Origin: Gemmatimonadota bacterium | Lineage (GTDB): Bacteria > Gemmatimonadota > Gemmatimonadetes > Gemmatimonadales > Gemmatimonadaceae | NCBI GenBank assembly: GCA_003152485.1 | Contig: PMAE01000065.1 | Span: forward strand, 15,420-79,419 | Length of the DNA: 64,000 nt | Direction: 5' to 3' | Shown here: piece after piece, positions 8,503 through 19,911 of the stretch | How the letters are laid out: each line of letters opens with the position of its first letter | Numbering within the stretch: the stretch's first letter is position 1 | Position numbers and translations under genes: made by a program | Notes under the pieces: generated by a model | The model's database searches: none | What the model saw: the letters and a program-made list of their open reading frames with translations, nothing else | Told to the model about the DNA's origin: nothing

Positions 8503-11500
8503 GTGGCAACTGGTCTTCCCCCGGAGAAACCGCGCGGTCTGGTGTCACGTCTCTTCGCGCGTCCGGGTGACGGGCGGTGGCGTGTCGGGAGCGGGGCGGA
8601 CGCGGAGCGATTCGCGGGCCCCATTCGTGGCGAGCTCCTCGGAGCCGAAGGCCTCGCCGAGCAAGCGCGCGCACTGGCGCGGCGGCAGCGGGTGGTGCCG
8701 TCGACGTCGCGCGCCGGCTCGTTGGCGCGGGGACAACGACCGCTGCTACAACGGCTCGAGCAGACGCGGCGCATCCTGGAATCCGCCCGCGCGTCGCTCG
8801 CGGCGGCAGTCGATCAAGGTGGCGACGTCAGCGCGTCGGGTGAATGGCTGCTCGACAACTTCTACGTCGTTCAGGAGCACCTTCGCGAGATCCGGGCGAG
8901 CATGCCCCGCGGATACTACCAGGAGCTACCCAAGCTCGCGGCGGGGACGTTGGCCGGATACCCACGCGTCTACGAAGTCGCCATCGGATTGATCGGGCAC
9001 TCCGAAGGGCACGTGGACATGGACAACGTCCAGCTCTTCGTACGCGAGTTCCAGCGGGGCGCGACGCTCACGACGGGGGAATTGTGGGCGGTGCCGACCA
9101 TGCTCCGGCTCGGGTTGATGGAGAACATCCGGCGGATGGCGTTGCGGACGGTGCAGCGGCTCGAAGAAGTCGAAGCCGCCGACCGGTGGGCACAGCGGCT
9201 GCGCGACGCGAGTGACGAGGGCCCGGCGCCGTTGGCGACTGTGCTCGCGGGATTCGTCAGCGGCCACCCTCCGCTGTCCCCGACGTTCGTCGCGCGGTTT
9301 CTGCAACAGCTCCGGACCTACCAGACGAATTTCACGCCGCTTGTGTGGCTGGAACAGTGGATCGCCGAAGACAGTCTGAGCGCGGAGGACGCGATCGCGC
9401 GGTCGAATCAACGACAGGCGCTGACGCAGGTGATGATGGCCAACAGCATCACCAGTCTGCGGACGATCGCTCGGCTCGACTGGTCGGAGTTCGTCGAAGT
9501 CTCGAGTGCCGTCGAGGCGGTGCTGCGACGGGACCCGACGAGCGATTACGGGCGGATGACCTTTGGCACCCGCGACCTGTACCGGCACGTGGTGGAGGAC
9601 ATCGCCAAGGGGACGGGGCTGGAAGAGCGGGAGGTCGCGCAACGCGCGCTGGACCTCGCGCAACGCGCATCGGTCGCGCCGGCGGCGGCAGGCGTGGCCG
9701 ATGGCGTGCTCGATGGTATGGCGGACGGCCGCGCGGCGCACATCGGACACTACCTCATTGGCGACGGGCGGGCGCTACTCGAAGCCGCGGCGCGGTTTCG
9801 TCCGCCGTGGCCGCTCGCGCTGCACCGGTGGACACTGGCCCACGCCGATGCCGTTTATTTCGGCGGCATCACGGTCGTGACGATCCTGCTGCTCGCCGTC
9901 ACGTTCCTGCTGCTCGGACCCCTGGGACTGACCGCGCAGTGGATCGTCCTGGCGTTCGCGGTCATCCCGGCCAACGACATCGCGATCAACATCATTCATC
10001 AGTTGATCACGCTGTTCCTCCCGCCGCGGATCCTGGCCAAGCTCGATCTCGAGGAGGTCGGCATCCCGGCTGCCGCGCGGACGGCAGTCGTCGTGCCGAC
10101 GCTGCTGGGTAGCGTGGATGCCGTCAGAGAAGCGTTGGAACACCTCGAAGTGCAGTTCCTGGCCAATCGCGACGCTCATCTGCACTTCGCGCTACTCAGC
10201 GACTTTACCGACGCGCCGGCGCCGACCCGCGAGGGTGATGGCGCGATCCTCGACACCGCCGTGCGCGGGATCCACTCGCTGAACGCGCGGTATCCCGCAG
10301 AGGTGGGCGAAGGAGACGCGTTCCTGCTGTTCCACCGGCCCCGGCTCTGGAACCCGACGCAAGGCGCGTGGATGGGATGGGAGCGCAAGCGTGGCAAGTT
10401 GGCGCAGTTCAACCGGTATCTGCGGGGCGGGGCCCGGGACGCGTTCTCGATCGTGGCCGGCGACGTGCGGACACTGGGCGAGGTGCGGTACGTCATCACG
10501 CTGGATTCCGACACCGTGCTGCCGCGCGCCGCGGCTGCCACGCTCGTGGGGGCGATGGCGCATCCCCTCAACCGGGCGATCTACGACCCGTCCAGCGGGC
10601 GGGTGGTTCGGGGATACGGGATTCTCCAGCCGCGGATCGGCATCACGCTCACGAGCGCGAGCCGGTCGAGATTCGCGGCCATGTACTCGGGGCACCCGGG
10701 CGTCGATCCCTATACGACGGCGGTGTCGGACGTCTACCAGGATCTCTACGGCGAGGGGAGCTACACCGGCAAGGGGATCTACGACGTCGACGCGTTCGAG
10801 CTCGCCACGCACGGTCGCTTCCCCGAGAACACGCTGCTCAGTCACGACCTCATCGAGGGCGCGTATTCCCGGGCCGCGCTGGCCACCGACATCGAGCTGT
10901 ACGACGACTATCCGACGCGGTACCTGACGTTCACGCGGCGCAAGCACCGTTGGATTCGCGGCGACTGGCAGCTCCTGCGATGGTTGGGCGGTCGCGTACC
11001 CGGGCCGGACGGCGCGGAGCCCAATCGCCTGTCCGCGATCTCCCGGTGGAAGATCCTCGACAATCTGCGGCGAAGCCTCGTCGAGATTGCGCAGCTCACG
11101 CTACTCGTCGCGGGCTGGATGTTTCTGCCCGGGACGCCGCTCGTGTGGACGGCATTGGTATTGGCGGGCATCGCGTCGCAGTGGGGGTTCTCGATCGCGT
11201 TGGGCCTGGTCCGGCTGCCCGGTGACAAGTCATGGCGGGCCTACTACTGGTCGATCGGACGCGACGCGGTGACGAGCGCGCAGCAATTCGCGCTCAGTAT
11301 CGTGTTCCTCCCGCACCAGGCGGCCGTGTCGGCGGACGCGATCGTGCGGACGCTCTGGCGGTTGTTCGTCACCCGTCGCCACCTCCTCGAGTGGCAGACT
11401 GCGTCGCAGGTCGAGCGCGTCATGGGCACCGGTTCTCCGCGCGAGGTATGGCGGCGCATGTGGCCGGCGGTCGCGCTAGCGGGGGCCATCGGTCTCGGGG

Positions 11501-14500
11501 CGGTTGGACGCGTGGTGGCGGCGCGGTGGGGTGGGGGACCGGCGTCGCAGCTGTCGTGGACCGGCGCGCACCCGGCGCTCTATCTCGCCGTCACGCTGCC
11601 GCTTGTCGCGCTCTGGCTGGTGAGCCCGACCATCGCCATCGGACTCAGCGCGCCGGCGTTCCGTCGGGAGCGGCAGCTCACGGCGACCGAACGGTGGACG
11701 GCGCTCCGGTACGCGCTGCTGCACTGGCGGTATTTCGATCGCTTCGTGAGCGCCGAGACGCAGTGGCTGGCGCCGGACAATTTTCAGGAGGACCCCGCGC
11801 CCGTCGTGGCGCAGCGAACCTCACCCACGAACATCGGCCTGCAGTTGCTCGGCATCGTGAGCGCGTACGATCTCGGCTTCCTCTCGTGCGGGTCGATGAT
11901 CGAGCGGCTCGAGTTGGTGTTCCGCGCGCTGGAGGGGATGGAGCGTTTCCGGGGGCATCTCTACAACTGGTATGACCTCACTAAGCTCCGGGTCCTCGAT
12001 CCGCCATACATCTCCACTGTCGACAGTGGCAACCTCGCCGGCCATCTGCTGGCGCTCAAGCAGGCGTGTCTCGCGGCCGCGGACGACCCACTCGACGACG
12101 GTCGCATCTGGGAGGCGCTCTACACCGCGCTGACGATGGCGGCCGAGGAGCTGCGCAGTCTCGCGTCCTCCGGCGCGGTGGACAGTCCCCGGCAGTGGCA
12201 GGCGGTATTGGAGGCCGCGGAACGGGTGCGGGCGGTGCTCGCGTCGCTCCCCCAGGTCGCCGGGTGGCCGAGTGCGAGTCCGCCGTTCGTCGGGACCTCG
12301 TGGTCGAGCGCGTCGAAGGGACGCGGCATTCGGGCCGCCACGCCGGCCACGGCGAGGCTGGCGATCGGGCGCGGCCCGGCCGCGGTGCCCGGGATGCAAA
12401 CGCTGGTCGATCGCCTGCGAGCGGCGGAGCGGGTGCTCGCCGAGCGTGGCGGCGGTGTGGCGGCGGGACCGCCGCTGCCTGCCACGGCGCCTGCCGCCGT
12501 GCCTGCAACCGCATCTACACCCGCATCCACACCCGCATCCACACCCGCATCCACACCCCCATCCACACCCGCATCCACACCCACGCCCGCGCTCGCGCCC
12601 GACGGTGCCGATGGATCGCAGCCGGCCGTCGCTCCCGCGGACCCGCCGACGATCTGGCTCGGATGGGGTCGGGCGCTGCTCGAGCGACATCTCGCGGAGC
12701 TCGCGTTGATCAGTGGACCGGAGAGTACGGCGACCGGTCCGGCGTCCGCCGTCGATGTGTCGGCGGCTCGCGCGCCGACGTTGCGTGATGCCGCGTCGTC
12801 GTCGGTCTACGCGGCGGAGCAGATCGCGCGGCTGGAGGTCCTAGCCACTCGCGCCGAGGCCTACGCGTTGGAGATGGATTTCAAGTTTCTCTTCGACCAG
12901 CGGCGGAAGCTCTTCGCGATCGGCTACCAGGTGGGCAGCTCGGCACTCGATCCGTCGTGCTACGATCTGCTCGCGTCGGAAGCGCGATTGGCGAGCTTCA
13001 TCGGGATTGCCAAGAACGACGTGCCGGTCGAACACTGGTTCCGGCTCGGCCGCGCGCTGACGATGACGGCTGGCAACACCGCGTTGATCTCGTGGTCCGG
13101 CAGCATGTTCGAGTATCTCATGCCAGCGCTGGTCATGAAATCGTTTCCGTTCACCCTGCTCGATCAGACGTACAGTGGCGCGGTATCGCGGCAGATCGCG
13201 TACGGACGGGAACGGGGCGTCCCGTGGGGTGTTTCCGAGTCGGCGTACAACTTGCGGGATCGCCACCAGGTCTATCAGTACCGGGCCTTCGGGGTCCCCG
13301 ACCTCGCGCTCAAACGGGGACTCTCCCGCGACCTCGTGGTGGCGCCGTACGCGACGCTCCTGGCGCTGCCCATCGATCCCCATCAAGCGATGCGCAATCT
13401 CGCGGCGCTGGAAGCCGAGGGCGCGCTCGGCCCGTACGGATTTCGCGATGCGGTGGACTACACGCGTCCGCTCCTTGGCGCTCGGCGGGCGCTGGTCGGT
13501 GCCTACATGGCGCATCATATCGGGATGGGGCTGGTCGCCTTGACCAATGCCATGACACGCGACGAATGGCCACGCCGCTTTCACAACGATGCACTCGTGC
13601 GCTCCGCGGAACTCGTGCTGTTCGAGCAGATCCCCCGGCGATTCGTGTTGCAGGACGCGCAAACCGGCGAGTTGGAGGAGCGACCGCGTCGCGGAGGGGC
13701 CGCGTTGGAGAAGCCGGCCGCGCGGTCGTTGGATACCGCGGACACGCCTCAACCTCGCCTGACCCTGCTCGGGTACGCGCCGTATACGGTGATGATCACC
13801 AACGGTGGCGGCGGCTACAGCCAGTACGATCGCTTGGACGTCACGCGGTGGCGCGCGGACCCGACACTCGATGACGCGGGCCAGTGGTGCTATATCAAAG
13901 ACGTGACCGCGTCCGCGGCGGGCGATCCGCCGCCCGCGTGGCGCACTCGGCTGTGGTCCGCATCGCACCAGCCCGTGTGCGCGCCCGCGGACTGGTACCG
14001 CGTCACCTTCTCGACGGATCGCGCCACCTTCCACCGGCGCGACGGCGATCTCGAGACGCGGCTCGAGGTGACGGTGGTGCCCGACGATTCGGCCGAAGTG
14101 CGGCGGGTGACGGTGACCAATCGCGGCTCGACGGCCCGCGAAATCGAAGTCACGAGCTACGCGGAGATCGTGCTCGCGGCGCATGACGCCGATCGACAGC
14201 ATCCGGCGTTCGCCAATCTGTTCGTGCAGACCGAGTGGCTCCCCGGCAGTGCCGCGGTCGTGGCGACGCGTCGGCCGCGGTCGGCGCAGGAGCGGACGGT
14301 GTGGGGCGTGCACGTGGCCGCCGTGGGCGGAGGGCCGGGGACCGACGCGTGGGAGCTCGTGGGCCCGGTGACGTGCGAAACCGACCGCGCACGATTTCTC
14401 GGCCGTGCGCGAGGCGTGCGCCGGCCGGCGCTCCTCGACGATGCGGCCGACGGGCCATTGCCGGGGACCACCGGCGCGGTGCTCGATCCGGTGTTTGCCC

Positions 14501-17500
14501 TCCGCGCACGGGTGCGCATCGAAGCCGGGCAATCCGCGAAAGTCGCGTTCACTACACTGGTCGCGCCGGACCGCGATCGCGCCCTCGAGCTCGCGGACCG
14601 CTACCACGACCCGTATAGCGCACAGCGGGCGCTCGACCTGTCGTGGATGCAGGCCCAGGTCGAGATGCGCGAGTTGGGCATCACACCGGCGGATGCCGCG
14701 TTGTACCAGGACGTCGCCGGGTACCTGCTTGCCGCGACGCCCGCCGTCCGCGCGCCCCAGAAGGACCTGCAACAGGCGCGGCGTGGCCAGGACGCGCTCT
14801 GGGCGCACGGCATCTCAGGTGACAATCCGATCCTGCTGGCGTTCGTGGATTCGCCCGCGGGACTGCCGACGGTCAGGGAGCTGCTCGCGGCCCATCACTA
14901 CTGGCGGTTGAAAGGACTCGTCATCGATCTCGTCCTCTTCAACACCTATCCACCGACCTATTTGCAGGAACTGCAGGACGCGCTGCAAACGGCAGTAATG
15001 GCCTCGACCGAAGGGACGATGCTCGATCGGCCGGGCGGGGTTTTCATCCGCCGCCAGGACCTCATGCAGGCCGACGATCTCGCCACCTTGCGGGCGGTGG
15101 CGCGGGTCGAGCTGCGGTGCGACAGCGATCTCCGACTCTCCGAGATTCTCGAGGTGCCCGACTCGCCGCCCGCGTACCCGGCGCCGTTCGTCCCGCAGGT
15201 ACGGACCGCGAACGCGATCGTCACGCCGAGCACATTGGCCGCCGCGGCCGCGCGATCGGCCGCGGACGGCGTCCCGCGGACATCGATGCCCGTGGGCGTG
15301 GGCGTGGTCGGTCCGGTCGCGGCCTCGGCCGCGGTATCGGTCGCACCCCGAGTGCCGACGGCTCCGCCGCCCGCCAATGGGATCGGCGCGCTGGCCTCCG
15401 ACGGGGCCTACGAGATCGTCTTGCGTGACGGACTCACGACACCCGCGCCGTGGAGCAACGTCGTGGCCAACGAGCGTGCGGGCTTCGTGGTGTCCGATGG
15501 CGGCGGCGGGTACACGTGGATGGACAACAGCTTCTTCTACCGCCTCACTCCGTGGCGCAACGACCCGGTGACGGACCAATGCACGGAGGTGCTGTACATC
15601 CGCGACGATGAGACCGGAGAAGTGTGGTCGGCGACGCCACAGCCGATTCGGCACAGCTCTCCCTACACGGTGCGGCACAGCGCGGGGAGCACGGAGTTCC
15701 AGCACACGCACGCCGGCGTCGCCACGACGCTGATGCTGGGCATGGCGGGCGATGACCCGGTCAAGATCGGGTTGCTGACGATGACCAACGAGACGAACCA
15801 CGCGCGGCGGCTGACGATCACGAGTTACGCCGAGTGGGTGCTGGGCGTGACGCGGGAGTTGACGCGCGACAACGTCGTCACGACGTTCGACCGGGAGTCC
15901 GACGCCGTATTCGCGCGCAACGGGTTCGACGCGCTGTACGCGGGGTCGGTCGCGTTCGCGTCGCTCAGCGAGCCGGTGAGCGGGTATACCGCGGACCGCT
16001 GCGAGTTCCTCGGCCGGAACGGCGAGTATGCGAACCCCGCCGCGCTCCGCCGCGCCCTCTTGGCCGAAGCGACGGGCGCGGGACTCGATCCCTGCGCGGC
16101 TCTGCAGTGCGAGATAACACTCGGCCCGGGTGAAACGCGAACGATCGCGACCGTGCTCGGGGGGGCCGAGGATCAAGTCGAGGCGCGGCGGCTCGTGCAC
16201 GCGTACAAGGATGTCGGTGCGGCTCGTGGGGCGCTGGACGGCTCACGCGCCGCCTGGCGCCAGCGACTGTCGACGGTCACGGTGCGGACGCCGGAGCCGG
16301 AGTTCGACGCCATGCTGAACGGGTGGCTGCTCTATCAAGCGTTGGCGTGCCGGATGTGGGGACGCACGGCGCTGTACCAGTCGAGTGGCGCGTTCGGGTT
16401 CCGCGACCAGCTGCAGGATTCGGCGGCCTTTCTCTACGCGGCGCCCGCGGTCTCGCGCGCCCATCTCGTGCGGGCCGCGGGGCGCCAGTTCAAAGAAGGC
16501 GACGTGCAGCACTGGTGGCATCCGCGGTCGGGACGAGGCGTGCGCACGCGATTCTCCGACGACCTCGCGTGGCTTCCCTACATCGTCGATCGCTACGTCA
16601 CCGTCACCGGCGACGTGGGCGTGCTCGACGAGCGTGCACCATATCTGATATCGCGACTGCTCGAGGAACACGAGCAGGAGATGTACGATCGTCCCGACGT
16701 GTCGCAGGAAGAGGGGACGGTCTACGACCATTGCGTGCGGGCCCTGCACAAGGCGACCACGGTCGGCGACCATGGGCTGCCGCTCATCGGGAGCGGCGAT
16801 TGGAACGACGGCTTCAACCGCGTCGGCGTGGACGGTCGTGGCGAGAGCGTGTGGCTCGCCTGGTTTCTGATCACTGGGCTCCGCGCGTTTGCGGTGCGGT
16901 GTGACGCGCGCGGCGACGCCGCCACGGCGACGGATTTCCGGGGACGGGCTGACGCCTACGCGGCGGCGATCGAGCAACACGCGTGGGATGGCGAGTGGTA
17001 CCGCCGGGCGTATTTCGACGATGGGACGCCGCTCGGCAGCACCTCCAGCGACGAGTGTACGATCGACTCCATCGCGCAGAGCTGGGCCGTCATCTCCGAG
17101 GCGGCGCCGCCGGACCACGCGGCGCGCGCGATGGCGTCGCTCAATCGCTACCTCGTGCGCGGAGATGCGCGCCTCATCGCCCTCCTGACACCGCCCTTCG
17201 ATCATACGAAGCACGACCCCGGCTACATCAAGGGCTATTTGCCGGGGGTGCGGGAGAACGGCGCGCAGTACACGCACGGCGCACTCTGGGCGGTGTTGGC
17301 GACCGCATTACAGCGTGACGGCGACCGCGCGCTCGAGCTCTTCCAGATGCTCAATCCGCTGACTCACACGCGGACGCCGGACGATGTGGCGCGCTACAAG
17401 GTCGAACCGTTCGTGGTCGCGGCCGACGTGTATACGGCGAGCGGCCATCTGGGGCGTGGTGGCTGGACCTGGTACACTGGCTCGGCGAGCTGGATGTATC

Positions 17501-17790
17501 GGGTCGGCGTGGAAGCGATCCTCGGATTCACGAAGGTGGGGACGACGCTTCGCATCGACCCGTGCATCCCGAGTGGCTGGGACGAGGCCGAGATCGTATA
17601 CCGCTATGCGCTCTCCACCTACCGCATCAAGATTCGCAACCCAACGCACATCCCATACGGCGTGCGCGCGGTATCGGTCGATGGCGTGTCGATGCGGGAC
17701 GGCACCGTGCACCTAGCCGACGACGGACAGGAACACGAAGTGATCGTCGAGATGGGTGTGATTAACGAGAATGGCGAGAGGAAGAAGTAA
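8503..17790 (+). CDS. Cyclic beta-1,2-glucan synthase-like protein (GT84 + glycoamylase-like + GH94 domains, NdvB/ChvB type)
   Basis: 3095 aa; VITLDSDTVLPR, GKGIYDVDAFE, LSHDLIEGAYSR, RKHRWIRGDWQ (GT84); GWGRALLERHLAE/glycoamylase region; GSGDWNDGFNRVG and GGWTWYTGSASWMYRVGVEAILG (GH94). Confidence 0.92.
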   Translation: MATGLPPEKPRGLVSRLFARPGDGRWRVGSGADAERFAGPIRGELLGAEGLAEQARALARRQRVVPSTSRAGSLARGQRPLLQRLEQTRRILESARASLAAAVDQGGDVSASGEWLLDNFYVVQEHLREIRASMPRGYYQELPKLAAGTLAGYPRVYEVAIGLIGHSEGHVDMDNVQLFVREFQRGATLTTGELWAVPTMLRLGLMENIRRMALRTVQRLEEVEAADRWAQRLRDASDEGPAPLATVLAGFVSGHPPLSPTFVARFLQQLRTYQTNFTPLVWLEQWIAEDSLSAEDAIARSNQRQALTQVMMANSITSLRTIARLDWSEFVEVSSAVEAVLRRDPTSDYGRMTFGTRDLYRHVVEDIAKGTGLEEREVAQRALDLAQRASVAPAAAGVADGVLDGMADGRAAHIGHYLIGDGRALLEAAARFRPPWPLALHRWTLAHADAVYFGGITVVTILLLAVTFLLLGPLGLTAQWIVLAFAVIPANDIAINIIHQLITLFLPPRILAKLDLEEVGIPAAARTAVVVPTLLGSVDAVREALEHLEVQFLANRDAHLHFALLSDFTDAPAPTREGDGAILDTAVRGIHSLNARYPAEVGEGDAFLLFHRPRLWNPTQGAWMGWERKRGKLAQFNRYLRGGARDAFSIVAGDVRTLGEVRYVITLDSDTVLPRAAAATLVGAMAHPLNRAIYDPSSGRVVRGYGILQPRIGITLTSASRSRFAAMYSGHPGVDPYTTAVSDVYQDLYGEGSYTGKGIYDVDAFELATHGRFPENTLLSHDLIEGAYSRAALATDIELYDDYPTRYLTFTRRKHRWIRGDWQLLRWLGGRVPGPDGAEPNRLSAISRWKILDNLRRSLVEIAQLTLLVAGWMFLPGTPLVWTALVLAGIASQWGFSIALGLVRLPGDKSWRAYYWSIGRDAVTSAQQFALSIVFLPHQAAVSADAIVRTLWRLFVTRRHLLEWQTASQVERVMGTGSPREVWRRMWPAVALAGAIGLGAVGRVVAARWGGGPASQLSWTGAHPALYLAVTLPLVALWLVSPTIAIGLSAPAFRRERQLTATERWTALRYALLHWRYFDRFVSAETQWLAPDNFQEDPAPVVAQRTSPTNIGLQLLGIVSAYDLGFLSCGSMIERLELVFRALEGMERFRGHLYNWYDLTKLRVLDPPYISTVDSGNLAGHLLALKQACLAAADDPLDDGRIWEALYTALTMAAEELRSLASSGAVDSPRQWQAVLEAAERVRAVLASLPQVAGWPSASPPFVGTSWSSASKGRGIRAATPATARLAIGRGPAAVPGMQTLVDRLRAAERVLAERGGGVAAGPPLPATAPAAVPATASTPASTPASTPASTPPSTPASTPTPALAPDGADGSQPAVAPADPPTIWLGWGRALLERHLAELALISGPESTATGPASAVDVSAARAPTLRDAASSSVYAAEQIARLEVLATRAEAYALEMDFKFLFDQRRKLFAIGYQVGSSALDPSCYDLLASEARLASFIGIAKNDVPVEHWFRLGRALTMTAGNTALISWSGSMFEYLMPALVMKSFPFTLLDQTYSGAVSRQIAYGRERGVPWGVSESAYNLRDRHQVYQYRAFGVPDLALKRGLSRDLVVAPYATLLALPIDPHQAMRNLAALEAEGALGPYGFRDAVDYTRPLLGARRALVGAYMAHHIGMGLVALTNAMTRDEWPRRFHNDALVRSAELVLFEQIPRRFVLQDAQTGELEERPRRGGAALEKPAARSLDTADTPQPRLTLLGYAPYTVMITNGGGGYSQYDRLDVTRWRADPTLDDAGQWCYIKDVTASAAGDPPPAWRTRLWSASHQPVCAPADWYRVTFSTDRATFHRRDGDLETRLEVTVVPDDSAEVRRVTVTNRGSTAREIEVTSYAEIVLAAHDADRQHPAFANLFVQTEWLPGSAAVVATRRPRSAQERTVWGVHVAAVGGGPGTDAWELVGPVTCETDRARFLGRARGVRRPALLDDAADGPLPGTTGAVLDPVFALRARVRIEAGQSAKVAFTTLVAPDRDRALELADRYHDPYSAQRALDLSWMQAQVEMRELGITPADAALYQDVAGYLLAATPAVRAPQKDLQQARRGQDALWAHGISGDNPILLAFVDSPAGLPTVRELLAAHHYWRLKGLVIDLVLFNTYPPTYLQELQDALQTAVMASTEGTMLDRPGGVFIRRQDLMQADDLATLRAVARVELRCDSDLRLSEILEVPDSPPAYPAPFVPQVRTANAIVTPSTLAAAAARSAADGVPRTSMPVGVGVVGPVAASAAVSVAPRVPTAPPPANGIGALASDGAYEIVLRDGLTTPAPWSNVVANERAGFVVSDGGGGYTWMDNSFFYRLTPWRNDPVTDQCTEVLYIRDDETGEVWSATPQPIRHSSPYTVRHSAGSTEFQHTHAGVATTLMLGMAGDDPVKIGLLTMTNETNHARRLTITSYAEWVLGVTRELTRDNVVTTFDRESDAVFARNGFDALYAGSVAFASLSEPVSGYTADRCEFLGRNGEYANPAALRRALLAEATGAGLDPCAALQCEITLGPGETRTIATVLGGAEDQVEARRLVHAYKDVGAARGALDGSRAAWRQRLSTVTVRTPEPEFDAMLNGWLLYQALACRMWGRTALYQSSGAFGFRDQLQDSAAFLYAAPAVSRAHLVRAAGRQFKEGDVQHWWHPRSGRGVRTRFSDDLAWLPYIVDRYVTVTGDVGVLDERAPYLISRLLEEHEQEMYDRPDVSQEEGTVYDHCVRALHKATTVGDHGLPLIGSGDWNDGFNRVGVDGRGESVWLAWFLITGLRAFAVRCDARGDAATATDFRGRADAYAAAIEQHAWDGEWYRRAYFDDGTPLGSTSSDECTIDSIAQSWAVISEAAPPDHAARAMASLNRYLVRGDARLIALLTPPFDHTKHDPGYIKGYLPGVRENGAQYTHGALWAVLATALQRDGDRALELFQMLNPLTHTRTPDDVARYKVEPFVVAADVYTASGHLGRGGWTWYTGSASWMYRVGVEAILGFTKVGTTLRIDPCIPSGWDEAEIVYRYALSTYRIKIRNPTHIPYGVRAVSVDGVSMRDGTVHLADDGQEHEVIVEMGVINENGERKK
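12517..12588. repeat. 12-bp in-frame tandem repeat (ACACCCGCATCC, about 6 units) encoding a Thr-Pro-Ala-Ser linker inside the glucan synthase
   Basis: Direct reading: acacccgcatcc x3, acacccccatcc, acacccgcatcc, acacccacgccc; protein TASTPASTPASTPASTPPSTPASTPTP. Confidence 0.95.
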
Positions 17791-17794
17791 GAAC

Positions 17795-17829
17795 TCGAGA
17801 GTCGAGAGTCGAGAGTCGAGAGTCGAACG
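17795..17829. repeat. Heptanucleotide tandem repeat (TCGAGAG x4 + TCGAACG) in convergent intergenic region
   Basis: Direct reading of ctcgagagtcgagagtcgagagtcgagagtcgaacgtcgac. Confidence 0.9.
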
Positions 17830-17842
17830 TCGACAATCGATC

Positions 17843-19894
17843 TCAGCGGCCGGCTAAGAGCGCGCGGGCGGCTTCGATGACATGGGCGGCGGTGAGCCCG
17901 AACTCCTGGTAGATCCGGCGGGCCGGCGCGGACGCGCCGAAGTGATCGAGCCCGATGACCGTCCCGTTGCCGCCGACCCATTGATACCACGACATGGGAT
18001 GCGCGGCCTCGATCGCGACTCGCGGGATGCCGTCCGTGAGCACGGTCGCGCGGTACTCGGCGGACTGGCGGGCGAAGACCTCGAGGCTCGGAGCGCTCAC
18101 GGCGCGCGCGCGGATGCCGGCGGCCGCGAGCTGAGTCTGCGCGTCGAGGATGATCGAGACCTCGGAGCCGCTGGCGAGCAGCACAATCTGCGGAGCGCCG
18201 CCCGGCGCGTCGGCGAGAACGTACGCGCCCCGCGCGACCCCGCGGGCACTCGCGTACCGTATCCGGTCGATGAACGGCAGCTTCTGCCGGCTCAGGACGA
18301 GTGCCACGGGACCATCCGGATGGGTCATCGCGAATCGCCACGCTTCGGCGGTTTCGTTCGCGTCGGCTGGACGCATGACCGTGTTGTTCGGGATGCAGCG
18401 GAGCGCGGACAGTTGCTCGATGGGTTGATGGGTCGGGCCGTCTTCCCCAAGTCCGATCGAATCGTGGGTATATACGTAGATCGCCCGCCGGCGCATCAGG
18501 GCCGCGAGGCGGATCGGCGGCCGCATGTAGTCGGAAAAAATGAGGAAGGTGCCGCCGAACGGGATCAGCCCACCGTGCAGCGATGCGCCGTTGAGGATGG
18601 CGCCCATCGCATGCTCGCGGATGCCGAAGTGGAGATAGCGGCCCGCGCGGTCGGTGGGATCGTAGTTTCGAATCCCGGCGAGCGCGGTGTCGTTGGACGG
18701 CGTCAGATCGGCCGACCCGCCGATCAACTCCGGAACGCGGGCGGCGAGGGCGTTGAGGACCGTGCCTGATGCCGCGCGACTGGCGACGTTGCCGTTTTCG
18801 GCGTTGAAGACCGGGATGTCGGCGTCCCACCCCGCGGGCAGTACGCCGCGGAGCCGCCGGTCCAATTCCGCGGCCGGCTGCGGGTGCTCCTGCTGATAGG
18901 AGGCATATTGCATCTGCCACGCCGCGTGGGCATCACGGCCCACATCGCGAGCGCGGCGCCAATTGGCGATCGCTTCCGGTGGCACGTAGAACGCCTCGTC
19001 CCACGGCCAGCCCAGCGTCTTGCGCGACAGCTCGACCTCGGCGACGCCGAGCGGCTCACCGTGCGCTTTGGCCGAGTCCATCTTGTGGGGGCTGCCGTAG
19101 CCGATGTGCGTCCGACAGATGATGAGCGAGGGCCGTGCGGTCTCGGCTTGTGCGGCGGCGATCGCCGCGTCGAGCGCGTCGAGGTCATTGACGTCGGGGA
19201 CGCGGAGGACGTGCCATCCGTAACTCTCGAATCGGCGTTCCACATCGTCGGAGAACGTCAGATCGGTCGAACCGTCGATCGTGATATGGTTGTCGTCGTA
19301 GAAGCCGATCAACTTGCCGAGCTGGAAATGCCCGGCGAATGATGCGGCCTCTTGCGAGACCCCTTCCATCAAATCGCCATCGCTGCAGATGAAATACGTG
19401 CGGTGATCGATGATGGCGTGATCCGGTCGGTTGAAGATCGCGGCGAGGTGTGACTCGGCGAGCGCCATGCCGACTGCGTTGCCGACGCCCTGTCCCAGCG
19501 GGCCGGTGGTCGTCTCGACGCCCGGGGTGTGTCCGTATTCCGGGTGGCCCGGTGTGCGGCTCCCCCACTGCCGAAAGTTCTTCAGATCGTCGAGCGACAG
19601 ATCGTAGCCGCTCAGGTAGAGCGCGCCGTACAACAACATGCTCGCGTGACCGCAGGACAGCACGAATCGGTCGCGGCCCGGCCACGCGGGGTCGGCCGGG
19701 TCGTGCCTGAGGTGGCGGGTATAGAGCACGTACGCGATGGGCGCGAGCGCCATGGGCGTGCCCGGGTGGCCGGAATCCGCTTTTTGTACCGCATCCATCG
19801 CCAGGATGCGGAGCGCATTGATGCAGAGGAGATCGAGGTCGCCAGGCGCGGGGATCGCCGGTGGCACAGCGCGTTGAGCGGTCGCGGGTTCCAT
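17843..19894 (-). CDS. tkt: Transketolase
   Basis: [89 protein letters not shown] at 19894. Confidence 0.96.
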   Translation of the reverse strand: MEPATAQRAVPPAIPAPGDLDLLCINALRILAMDAVQKADSGHPGTPMALAPIAYVLYTRHLRHDPADPAWPGRDRFVLSCGHASMLLYGALYLSGYDLSLDDLKNFRQWGSRTPGHPEYGHTPGVETTTGPLGQGVGNAVGMALAESHLAAIFNRPDHAIIDHRTYFICSDGDLMEGVSQEAASFAGHFQLGKLIGFYDDNHITIDGSTDLTFSDDVERRFESYGWHVLRVPDVNDLDALDAAIAAAQAETARPSLIICRTHIGYGSPHKMDSAKAHGEPLGVAEVELSRKTLGWPWDEAFYVPPEAIANWRRARDVGRDAHAAWQMQYASYQQEHPQPAAELDRRLRGVLPAGWDADIPVFNAENGNVASRAASGTVLNALAARVPELIGGSADLTPSNDTALAGIRNYDPTDRAGRYLHFGIREHAMGAILNGASLHGGLIPFGGTFLIFSDYMRPPIRLAALMRRRAIYVYTHDSIGLGEDGPTHQPIEQLSALRCIPNNTVMRPADANETAEAWRFAMTHPDGPVALVLSRQKLPFIDRIRYASARGVARGAYVLADAPGGAPQIVLLASGSEVSIILDAQTQLAAAGIRARAVSAPSLEVFARQSAEYRATVLTDGIPRVAIEAAHPMSWYQWVGGNGTVIGLDHFGASAPARRIYQEFGLTAAHVIEAARALLAGR

Positions 19895-19911
19895 GCGCGG
19901 AAGATATCGAG

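Noticed and set aside
12841-14808. 655-aa minus-strand ORF antisense to the glucan synthase (also 14815-16200 and 8926-9750)
   Set aside because: High-GC antisense open frames with Arg/His-rich composition and no recognisable domain; the plus-strand product is clearly NdvB-like.
17843-19894. Dihydroxyacetone synthase (formaldehyde-fixing transketolase) given the nearby C1-type operon
   Set aside because: Sequence motifs look like an ordinary bacterial transketolase and the gene is separated from the operon; no specific evidence for DHAS.
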